Assembly: GCA_014706295.1 (NCBI GenBank)
Contig: JACSVZ010000037.1
Coordinates: 1,116,001 to 1,180,000, forward strand
Reading direction: 5' to 3'
Length of the DNA stretch: 64,000 nucleotides
Source: Lycocorax pyrrhopterus obiensis
Taxonomy: Eukaryota; Chordata; Aves; Passeriformes; Paradisaeidae
Below are positions 34,001 to 46,000 of this stretch, in pieces. The notes beneath the pieces were generated by a model that was not told where the DNA came from, searched no databases, and saw only the letters and a program-made list of their open reading frames with translations. The first letter of the stretch is position 1, and every line of letters starts with the position of its first letter. The position numbers and the translations under genes are program-made.

Positions 34001-37000
34001 CTCATCCTATCACTACAGTTCTGGATGAAGAGTCCCTTTACAGCTTCCCTGTAGCACCCTTCAGACACTGGAAGGTGCTGTGAGGTCTCCACACAACCTT
34101 TTCTTCTCCAGGCTGAGCAGCCTCAACTTTCTCAGCCTGTCTTCGTAGGAGAGGTGCTCCAGTCCTCTTACCAGCTTCATGGCATCCTTTGGACTTGCTC
34201 CAACAGTTCCATGTCCTTCTTATGCTGGGGACACCAGAACTGTGTGCAGGACTCTGAAAAGAGCAGAGGAGAGGGGGAGAATCCCCTCCTCCCCTGCTGC
34301 CCACGCTCCTTTGGATGCTGCCAAGACACGATCGGTTTCTGGGCTGGGAGCACTCACTGCCAGCTCAGGGTGAGTTTTTCATCAACCGTGACCCAAGTCT
34401 TTCTCCACAGGGCTGTTCTCAATCACTTCTCCCAACCTGTCTGTGTGTGTAGGATTGCCCTGACCCAGGTGTAGGACCTTGCACTTTGCTTTGTTGAACT
34501 TCCTGAGGTTCACAGTCCCACCTCTCAAGCCTGTCCAGGTCCCTCTGGATCCATCCCTGCTCTCCAGTGTGTGACTGCACCACAGCTCCATGGTGTCAGC
34601 AAACTTGCTGTGGGTGTCCTTGATCCCACCACCCATGGCACTGATAAAGATGTTGAACAGTACTGGCACCACTACTGACCCCCATGTGGACCATGAGCCA
34701 TTGACCACAGCTCTTTGCACGTGGCCATCCAGCTAGCTCTTCATCCACCCAGTGGTCCATCCTTAAAACCATGTCTCTCCAATTTAGAGACAAGGACGTC
34801 ATATGGGACAGTGTCAAACACTTTGCATTTGCAACACTTTCCTTGGTCAGGTGTGATTTACATCATTTACAGGCAGGTGTAATAGTTACTGCTGTAAAAC
34901 ACAGACACAAAAGAGTACAGAATTTCCCTAACGGTATAAACTGAAATCCGCCATGGGTACATTACTGAAAGATGCTATTTAGCACGTAATGGCTTAAAAC
35001 AAACCCTGCATTCCACAGCATTTACACACTTGGGCCTCAAGATGATGACCATCTAGATTCACCAAGCTACCATATTTTTTTAATTAACGGATCTCTTTGT
35101 TCAATATATGCAATAGTGCGTGTGTCCCACTGCAAGGGAAGTGCAGGTAGGTACTGTGAGTCCTTTATTCCATTAACACACTGCCTGGTACATATGGAAA
35201 CTTGCAGTCTGCAGCTCTCAGTCTCTCCTCCTCTCTCCAGAGGTGGCCCTGGGATGCCAGGGAAGTTCTTCCTTCTCCTGGCAGCTGGTGCAGGGCAGCC
35301 CTGCTCACCACAGGCTCTGCAGCAGGCACAGCCACAGTGAACTGAAATATCTCCAAATGTTACCAAAAATGGAACCAATCCATGGCCAGCGTGTCACTGG
35401 GGAAGCACTGAGGTGCTGTTGGGAACACTATGCTGCTTCCTCAAACCATGATAAACAGGTGCCAGAACCAGTGCATGCACCAAGGTAATCCATTTGCTTT
35501 ATCCGAAATGCTTTGTCAAGAGAATCTAAAACTAATTATCTTCAACCAATTAATTCTTTCTTGGATAGTCTGTATTGCAGCCTTTCCTGTATCTTTGAAG
35601 GCCTTTCAGTCTTTTCTTAACTCTTCTTCTTTTGAGTTCCTCACTCAGTGGCCCTTTGATTTGATTACAGCAATATAAAGTCTCAATAGCAGGGGCTGGT
35701 ATTTCCTCTTCATTAATACTCGGTGTAATAAATCCTCCAAATTTTCAACTGCACTTAAAAAATACAGGTTGACCAGGGAAGAGTTTTGGACAAATTAGGA
35801 CCCTTGAGAATAGAAATCTTCTGAGTACGTGCTGCTACGAAAGATTTTAAGTGAACAATATAGCACTGCCTTCATGCTACAAGGCAATCTTCTTTGGTTA
35901 ACATTTTTCCACTCTTAAAGTGAGGCAGGGGAAGAGAACCAAAGCGTACCATTTGCGGTTACAAGCGTTAATAAACTGCTCTAAGAAAAAAGAACACTAC
36001 TGGGATTTATAGAATTGAACAGCAAAAAGAATGTTCTTAGAGAAGACTGGTAGACTTGCAGTGAGACTCTTATTTTTTTAAACAACAGAAGAAATGAGGG
36101 CACTGAAAGTGATAGCAGCAGGCCAGGTGCTGCTGGATGGTGTGCAAACCTCTCCAGGAGTCTACAAGCACTGTCACGCTGGCTTGGATCACTTCTGGGA
36201 GTGCCTCCCTGAGCTGAATGGGGGCTGGAGTGAGGACAGCTCAAGCGACACCCAGCTGTCAGTGGAACACCCCAGAATGGGAAACAGGACCTGGCTTTTG
36301 CAGGTCTCCAAACAAAAAAGCACCATCCTATTCCAGCAGCTCCGAAACCATGCACAAAACTGCAAGGACCATACATCTGATTTCGCACTGATGAAGCCTT
36401 GAACAAACACCTCCTCAATAACATATTCTCTAGACAGTAAGCACTTCTAAGGCACAAAGTTATTCCCTCTGCAAGTGCTGAAGAGCAGGTGGAAGGAAAA
36501 AGCACGTGCAATCGAGATGACCACTGCTAAGGTGTCTGAAATCACAGCCATGGTGCTGACATACAGAAAGAAGAGAAGATGATTTCAAACATGAGCTTTG
36601 AACCCTGACTCTTGGGAGATACGTCCTGGTTCCCAAACTGCTCCAGCCACCCCAAGTTTCTGCCTTTCACACTGTGTTGCTCATTTGGACACCGCACAGA
36701 GGGTGCATCAGTATGTGCTGAAGCAATGTAGAAAGCAACAGCCCCAGCGAGTGGCAGCTCCTCTCCCCGTGCCCTCCCCAGTCCTGTACGAGGTGTCAGC
36801 AAATGAACCAGCCCTACTGAGGAAAAGTCACAGCAAACGATGGCTTCATGGGTAAAGCGTAACACAAAGCTGCTTCATCAGAGTGACTCTGTAATGCCCA
36901 GCCAGGGAAATGCTGAATGAGTCCGAATGCTGAAGATCAGTTTACAGGACAGGGTGCAAGAGCCAGAGAAGGCTGGCTGGCGAGTTACCTGTTGCTCTGA

Positions 37001-40000
37001 GAGCTGAAATGGCCTGTGGGATATTTAAGACAAGGGAGATCTTGCCTTTTTCCAGATACCTCATTTAGGCAGCAAAACAAAAAAGACAGAAAGGCCCAAT
37101 AAGAACGACACCCGAGAGCACGCGGTCTGCAATTTAATACACACATCTGAGCTCCAAACACATTCAGCCCCTGCAAGAGGTAAATGAAAAAAGAAATTAC
37201 TTTGGAAACTCTTGTTGCAGGTACAGTGATGCATATCCCAGTATGACATTTTCACACATCGTCCTGAACTCAAACAAATGGGACTTTCCTACCTCTTGAA
37301 ATTTTCCCCCGTTCTCAATCTTACTAAGAGATGCGAGAAACCAGGTACCTCAATGCAATGCCTGCTGCACGGCACAGATTAAACCCACATAAAAATACAG
37401 TCCCAGACGCACAGGAGTAGGAGAAGGTTTGTTGCTAAAATGCCAAAAGAGGGAAGAGTATGCAGAGAACAACAAAATGTGGCAGATGTTGTTTATTCAG
37501 GTATGAAATGCAGCTGTACTTACCAGAGAACTGACTTCAGATGCTACACACTTGCTCCCCAAAACTGGAGAGCAGCATTTAATCAAACCATGAGAACATG
37601 GTAGGGTAAGGGGGTCTGTTTGTACATGGAAGGTGAATGAAGACAGTTTTTATTACTCATGATCACAGGTAACAAGTGCACTTGTTCCGCCCCAGAGAGG
37701 AACTTTTGCTGTAGGCAGAAGGTGCCTCACTGGTCACCACCTAGTGCTGGGAAAGACTCGCTCCTTGTGATCTGCTCCAGATCATCCCCTGCCAAGGGTA
37801 GGGCAGAGAGGGGCACACTGCAAGCAGTGTGCTATTTGCTCATCTCTACACCCGGGCTGGGAGCAAAGCTCTCTTTTGCAGGAGGCTACAGTGGATAGTT
37901 TGACTGATATGCAGGCAAACATTTGTGTAGTGGGACATGGTGAGTAGCTGAAATCCCTCCACTGAAGCAGGGTTCCTTAACTGTTACTTAAAGGCAACAG
38001 CAACTGGATGGGGGTTTTTTCCCCTAAAAGGTATTTTAATTTCTACTGCAGAAGGATACCAAGTCTTGTCTCACAAGAGCTGGCCAGTAAAATCTCCTGC
38101 CTCTCCTTCTTTACTGATCCTGGTGTAATGTCATCCAAATAAATCCAGAAAAAAAAAGTCAATCAATTTGGAAAGGTTTTAAAATTGAAACCCAGGAGCA
38201 AATGCTGTGACCATTTATCTTCACACTCCAACAGCACGTGTACAGAAAACACCCTGTTCGTGTATTACAGACAGACACGTCTGCAGGCACTCCCTCAGCA
38301 CCAGGGGCTGTGTCAGCCTGTGCACGGCAGCAGGCCTGGGAATGCTCTTCATGTGTGTGCACACCAGCAGCAGGCACACACAGGGTGTTACCAGAATGCA
38401 AAGCAGCAAAGAATGTTTTGCTATTACAGACTTACTTTGGCAGAACAGCAGTCAGTACATTTTGAGATATCTCACAGTTTACTTTTTCCAGACAGAGAGC
38501 CGCCCCATTTCCCCATCAGTCACACATCACTGGTCATTCCAGGCAAAACCTGCAAATGCTACCAAACTTCCAGAATCTGCTTCCTGCTAATTTCTCATAT
38601 GCTGTTCCATACACAAAGCCTTAAAAGTGCAACAACTGTTTCTCCTCTAATATCAGCCTCTGCTGACAGCAGCCCCTGCAGCCCCTGTCCTCAGGGCATG
38701 TCTCGGCCTTTGCCCTCATTTCATCCAATTCCTACTTCATCTGTTATTAGTAAAAACTCCAAATTTTAACTTGTAAAGAAAGGAGGACATACAACAAAAA
38801 ATGGTAGCACAGAAGTCACAGTTTGGAAATAAAAGAAGCTGCTGCTTCTTTGTTAGCCTAAATAGTTAAACAAATAATGGTGTCTCCAGCAGGCTTAAGC
38901 CCAATTCATGCTCTCACTCTTGAGTCTTGAAAATGATCTCTGCAATTCCAAGTCAATAAAACTCCGTGATCAACAACGAAGTTTTCTTTTTAGAACGTTA
39001 CATGGAAGCAGGGGTGCAGGCCACCCCTCTCTTGCTGAAAACAGGAGCAATAAGCACACAAACAGTGATGTTTCTAATGGCAGTTTATGACAAAAACCCT
39101 GCTGCCCTAATGACCTCTCAGGTGTGAGATGGAACAGAGCAGTCCGAGGCACGTGCCTTGAGAGACCTGCCACAGGAATTCTCCCACTGATACCTAAAGA
39201 TTTTTAGCTTTTTCATGTATTTGTAGCTTTGCAGATTTTTAATGTAGAGTTTTATAGTTTCTAGCACCTTCTTAACCTTTTTCACACTTTAAAACAATAG
39301 CTAACCCTTTTGAACACATTATGTCACATTCTTGAAATTCTATTTAGTCTTATTTTCAAGAAAAGAATTTCTAACAAGGACATCTTGTTTCGCACCAGTG
39401 AGAATCAAAACAAGATACAGGGCAAAGAACCTCCTGGAGACACTCCAAGGGGCAGGCCCAAGGGTGGGTCACCAGAGCCTCCTACTGGATGTACCTGCTA
39501 GATAGACTAATTAATTAACCTTATAAAAATTGTAGAAATCCTATACTGCATGTGCGCACACCTATGTTTTCTGCATCTGAAAACTTTCATTAAAGAACTG
39601 CTCTTTATATTACCACTTTAATATTGTTTGGAAAGCTTTTCTTTTGATTCCAAGCAGCAGCACCTCTTGCCACCCTGCTGTCATGCAGCCAACCAGCCAC
39701 TAATGTGACTGAGCACACAGGTGAGTGGGCTCTTCATGCTGAGAATGAGACTCCCAACAGAAGCTCTCCTGGCACTATAACACAGTTACAGCATCTTCAC
39801 GTAATTTTTTTTTGTTTCCTTCCCAATATGTGGATTAATAAACGAGAGAAACAGCTGTCAAAAAGCTGGCCCTATAAGGCAACCAGATGTGTAACTTACC
39901 AAAGACCAACTTCTAGAAGATAAGCACTGGTGCTTAACCACTTTTGAGAGTAAAAAGCAGTGTGAGGAGCTCTTCTGCTTCCATCTGGCTCAGGCAGAAA

Positions 40001-43000
40001 TAAACACCCATTTAGAGCAGGCTGCACCTGTACTGCAGCTTCCTATGATCTACCCTGAATGCTGCTGCAGTCCATGACAATGGAACTCACTGAGTGTGTT
40101 TGAGTGCAGACCCTGTCAAATTCCAACATCTACTCACAGCCCTTTTGGATACTGAAAAAATACCCCACCGACAACGCCATCTAAGCATGCCCATGATGAA
40201 TATACATGGCCTTTTCCACACATTCATGCATTGGTAACATCTACTGCAGAGCTCTGTCCTGTTACAAAAGCAGCAGTGTTAGTCATTGCAGTAGGGTTAG
40301 TTTATACAGGATTCTTTCATATAATTAATGGAGGTGAAACTTACTGGCATATCTCGGCCGCAGCCCCATGCAAGCAAGCAGAAAGCAAATATATTTAAAA
40401 TGGAAGAGAGGAACTGGCTAGCAGGCAGCTACACTCACCCTTTTGTACAGCCTATGGTCCACCAGAGGGCTTCAGAGTGCAAAACAATACCAAAGAGCCA
40501 TTAGACACACATGGCAACAACCGTACCTTACCCAGAGCTTCACTTCAGGGAGGAGGAGACAGCACTTCTGCTTGCCTGGAGAGAAAGAACCCTTCCCACT
40601 CCTGCCTATGGGACTCCTCTTTACCAGGGAAGAGCAGTCCTGTGTTTGGGTGCTTTAGGGCAGAAAGTTATAAGCAAGTAGAAAAAACCCAACACTGTCA
40701 TCCTCGTGGCATTGCTAGCTGCATCCTGCCTTCCCTTGCAGCAATCATCTCTTTTCTATCTCATTCCAAATGCTACTCCATAGAAAACACTGCAGATCAT
40801 AATCCCAGCTTAGCAATCGTCTAGATATCCCCCAGAAGAGTCAAAGTTTCCTACAAATCAGAGAAAGAATAGGGAATAGGAGGTTACCTTCCCAGTGCAA
40901 GCTGACTGTATCCCACATGAAAATTCAGCTCAGCAAATCCAAAACCATTTGGAGCTCCCGGATTTCCTTGCAGCTCTAGATGTGTCACGTCTGGGGATCA
41001 CTAAGTAGGTGGAGTCTTCCCAAAATTATTAACTATGCAAAGCTTTGGTTCTGCCTCAGGACAGCGAGCCTGGAGGCAGCTCAGCTCACAGGAGGTGTTA
41101 GGGGCAAGCTTCAGGCTGGAAGTTAGTCAAGTACAAGCTGACAGGTTTGGGCACCATGGGAACATGGGTGAAGCTCTCCTGGGAGGCCAGGAAGTTTGTG
41201 TTTCTCATTCTCATCAAACAACACTTCTGTGACAAATCATGTTGGTACTGTGTTATGCTGATGCATGTTTTTCACCAGATTTGAGAATATGACAATAGAT
41301 GGATAAATATGGGGGTTTTGTTCAAAGCCAAAAGGAAATAATACATGCCTGACGGTCAGAATGACTCCTGCTGATGAATGATCCCTTTTGTCTCCATGAC
41401 ACCTGACAATATTTGGCTACTACAACTCCAATATCTTCTCTAAGAGTATATTCAGCTAAAACTTACACCTTTTCTGATTTTCATCAACATCTACGCATCC
41501 ACTACTGAGAGCTCCAACTGCAGAACCTCTCATTAACTGTCCCAAAACACCTGAAATACCTTCTGCTCAGGAAACAAACATTAAGTTCAAGAGATCAGAT
41601 CCCTGAGGTGATCAGAATCACATTTGAGATATTAAGCCTTTGTGCCAAAAAGTTACTAAGCAAAACAGGACAAGATGACCATTTAAGCTCTTCTGAATGC
41701 AAGCAGAGAAAGAGTTCTCAAAAGTGGCTTAAAGTAGACTTTGATCAATTTTAAACAGGAAAAAAACCCCACCAAGCAGACGGTTGCCAGGGGAAACCCT
41801 GAATAAATCTCACCTAAAGGCTACAGAATAAGCTCTTGAGAGTAATTTTTTGGCCCAGCAACAGAGTCTGCTCATGGACAAAAACCTAGGTTAAACCATT
41901 CCGTTTTTTGAAGGTTGAATTTCTGAATTTTAAGAATTTACTGCCTTCTCACTTAGCTCACTCTCCTTACAACAGACTGCAACTGGCTTTTGCAGCCTCT
42001 TCCCCCAGCTCTATCAACTGACAGAAATCTGCTACAAGATCCTGTTTGTTTGATGTTCCTGTGCATGCTCTCTTTTCTTCCACTCCCTCAGATTTTCCAA
42101 AAATAGTTGTCATTTCTATCCCTTGCACTGACAAGGCACTGTGGTTTAACAAGTGGCTTCACAGTGCCATTTTTATACTACAGAGCATTAACTAACATTG
42201 GGTATTAGCTCCTATGGCTCACCCCTGAATGTTCAGGAGCTTGGATGGCTGAAGTGTTTCCTTCTGGAGACTGGGGCTCTTTCTTCATTTCTTGCTTATA
42301 GCAGCAGTGTGCTAACTTTGAGCAATACAAGAGGAGACCGCAATGGGATTCCAACAAGCAGAAAGAGCGTGTGGGGCTCTTAGCCCAAGTACCAGTGCCA
42401 TCCTCATCAGCTGTACCCTGAGTGAGTGTCACACTGGACACATGGGAGACTGAAGGGATATAATCAGGAGGCTTACACAGAGGTGATCTGAAACTTACTT
42501 AGCATCCTAAGCTTTATTACTCTACCCTTAAAAAGAGGTAAGCAAGAAAAGTCAAGCAGGGAGGAATAATGTCATTATTAAGACACAAAGGAAATTCAGA
42601 AAGCTTGAGGAAGAGCAGGTGAGAAGGAAGCAATTCTACCTGGTACCCCAGTGTACCTGCACCACAAGGCAGCTCAGAAAGAGGGTTGCAGAGCCAGGAG
42701 TGGGAAGGAATGGATGTGGGTGCTCTCACCAGGATAAGGCTGTGCCAGGGGAAGCGCAGGGATCTGCCCGGCAGGACAGGGAGCAAAGAAGCAAACAGGT
42801 CAGTCTGAGTCAGCTGAGATGCTGGAGCAAGTGAAGCCCTGTTCTATTAAGCAGATGATCTGTATAATTTCCAGTACTATATTTTCCTTTACAGTTGTTT
42901 ACACAAGCAAAAGGCTTCCAATGTGTCTTCAAAATCCTGCATGGCAGTAAAGTTCTAAGAACTCGATTTGCTCAGAGTTTGTCACTGACTGCAGAGAGCA

Positions 43001-46000
43001 GAGGGACCAGATCCCCGTGTGGTTCCAGCAGCCTGAGGAGTCCAAGGGTCTGCGAGATACTAAAGCAGTGTGACCCCAGGAACACAGATGCAGCTCAAGT
43101 GAACAGAGCATGAAGTGTACACTCTGTTGGAAAACGTCTTCCTGCTTGCTAGAGCTTTTTTGGCAAGCAGGAGGAAAATGGGGAATGAGACTCAAATCTG
43201 TCACATTTCTAATCAGTTTATAAATCTGGTAAACTGATGTATTTTTCAAGCAGATTCTGAATGCTGCTTTTGTCATTTTGGTAAGTCTTGCTTTCACTTT
43301 TAGCATTTACCAATGCCACAATGCTCCTGTTCAAATTTGTCAATTACTAATGATAGTTACATTAACACAGTTTTAAACTCTTATGACTGCTTGGAGATAA
43401 TATGTGACTATAACCCTGTTATCATTTCTATTTTAGAAGGAAAAGCAAGGCAGTTTTGAAACACTGTTAACACCTTCAGTGGAAGCAAGTCACTTTTTCC
43501 CTTTGTTGCGTTCTACCCAAGAACCACGGACGAATTCCCAAGCAACCACAACCGGTAACAAAGTGCCCGTGGACACGGACAGGACTGCACTGCTGCAGAA
43601 ATTCAAGCACTGCGCAATGTGATGTGAGCCAGAGAGAGCCTAATGACACTAAATCTCCCCTGCTCCTGAATTTCTGTCTGGAACTCCCCAAGAGCAAAAC
43701 CCAGCCCACAAGGATGCCCAGAGCAGTGACCGCACTGCTGGAGAGAGGAGACTGACCCTGGGTCTGGCCTGCAAACTTCAGTGGTGCAAATGAGCAGAGT
43801 CTCTCTACAAAGGGAAAAGGAGACACTGAGAAAGAGGAAGGCAATGAGCTGAAGTCAAGAACTGTTGGAATCATGGGCAATTTAAGCCCTGCAGAGTCTA
43901 TGTTACTCAACAGCTGGAGTCTTAACTGAGCCCAGATGAAGTGCATGGCACATCCTGGGTGTTGGTGGGAACCCCAGGGACACAGCCAGGCTGGTGGCAT
44001 TCTCTGGGCCTGTGCCTGAGTTGGCTCTAAGAGCCTCTGTCAGGCTGACCCCAGAAACTCCCTGGATGGAAACGTGGCACCCCCAGGGACTGCCTGGATC
44101 TCAAGGAGATCTGAGAGGACACAGAAGTTCTGAACCTCCAGGTCATGCTGCACAACAAACACAACAGAACAAACCCTTTGGTCTCTTCCATATGCCCCGA
44201 GGAAAGCAAGAAGTCGCTTGTGCTTCTTCATCAATAACTGTGGCTGTTTCAAATGCACTTGGAATCAGCCTGGGAACTACAAAGCCCTCTTTCTTGTCCA
44301 CACATATTACTTCCCACTGAACCTGCAGGTAAAATGTACTTCCATAGCATAAGCCACAATGACCTTCTGCAAAGTGCAGCTTTGAAATCCTGCAATAAGG
44401 ACTGAGTCTGTTTCTAAAATCAAGAGTCTATCACATGCCTCTCGAAGAGCTCTCCTTGTTAAATGTCACTGGGCTGAACTAAACATGCTTCAAAATGCAT
44501 CAGGTGTGACCAGCTCCTGAGTGGATGAAATGCATGGGTAGTGACAATGGAGTGGGCAGAGTCAGAAACACCGGAATTCACAACTGTCTAGGCAAAGTCC
44601 CACTTTGCAACTTGATCATATAGGGGATCCTTTCAGTTAAAAACCAAAGCAAACACCCTGCTGCTATGGCAGTGCTGGCTGCCACAGGGGAGCACTCTGG
44701 CAAGCCTGTGTTGTTCCCACGCTGGCAGGAGCTGGTTCATCTTCATGCCTGCAGAGTGGTTGATGTGAACTAACCCGTGCTGCTCTGCTGCCACATCCCA
44801 CCTACCCCCATCGAAGAGAACACGCACTTGAGGAGAGCCAACCAAATGATTCTGTGACCAAACTAAAGGCATTTCCAGCACACACCAGATGTCATCACAT
44901 TTTGCACTTTCCCACATACCATGAATGTTTTGTGCAGCACTCAGAAGCTGTAGCTATGATTTAACAAGCTTTTTTTTAGACTTCTTCAAGTCCAGCTTTT
45001 AAAGTCAAACAGCCTGGACTGTTTTACATTATAAGCAATGGAGCTGTACACAACTCTCTTTCAGCAACAGTCCTAAGTTAAAGACTTCACTTTTGACAGT
45101 GCATCTTGGAAACAGCTCAGCTTTGCTCTTTGATTAGAAGATCTGTAGTGAGCTAGTTCCACTATATTTACATTGCACTCATTGCATACACGTTTGAATA
45201 CTGTCACATTGCTCTAAGGAAGGGCAGATACCAAAAGATAGTGTCATACCTGTGGCGGCAGCGTCGTAAAAACCGCATAATCTTGCGAGCAGCTTGATCC
45301 TGCTTCTTGGTAAGCAGACTGCTTCTAAACACAAAAAACCCCAACACTGAAGTGTAGGCAAAACTGGGGAAGAATACTACTAAGTGCAAGAATAATTATC
45401 CTATGAACCACAGTCGTTTTCCCACCGGCCTTTGTCTGTGAAGCACAGCACAGCCTCGAAGAGCATAAAAACAACATATAAAGATCCCATCCATCAACGC
45501 CCCCGGGGCTCACCTGAGTTTCTGTTGTACGATGGTGGCTGCCCGACGGTTTTGCCTCCTCTTGCCACACTCTTTGTAGCTGCGATAGTACTGCTGGATC
45601 AGCATCGCGGCTCGTCGGCTCTGCTGGAATTTTTTCTGCTCATAATAACTTCGGAATTTGCTCTGGATAAGAATGGCAGCTTGCGTCATCTTTTTATAAA
45701 GTGCATACTACAACAGAAACAAAGAGAAGCTGAGGCATCCCAGTAAGACCAGTAAGAAGTAGGTTCCTACAGTGAAAGACACTTGAGCCACTAAGACATG
45801 ATGAGAAGTAAATGAGTATCTATTCCCTGACTGGGAGTTGTATGAGAAAACGGTGACAGCAAACTGGAACAACCGTAAGATTAGGGGCAGAACTTTGTCT
45901 GCATCAAGGAAAAAAAAAACTATCTGTTTTGCTGCCTCTGGAACAGGCAGTCTGTCTGGATTCATGGAATCACAGAATAGTTTGAGTTGAGAGGAATCTT

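Larger units (their letters stand above)
31016..45249 (-). other. CAMTA1: CAMTA1 last intron, 14.2 kb
   Basis: The intron between exon C11 and the last exon is by far the longest complete one in the window. It holds the 31-nt microexon, a 5'-truncated CR1 LINE and a possible LTR fragment. The rest is unique sequence with no recognised gene on either strand. Confidence 0.8.
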
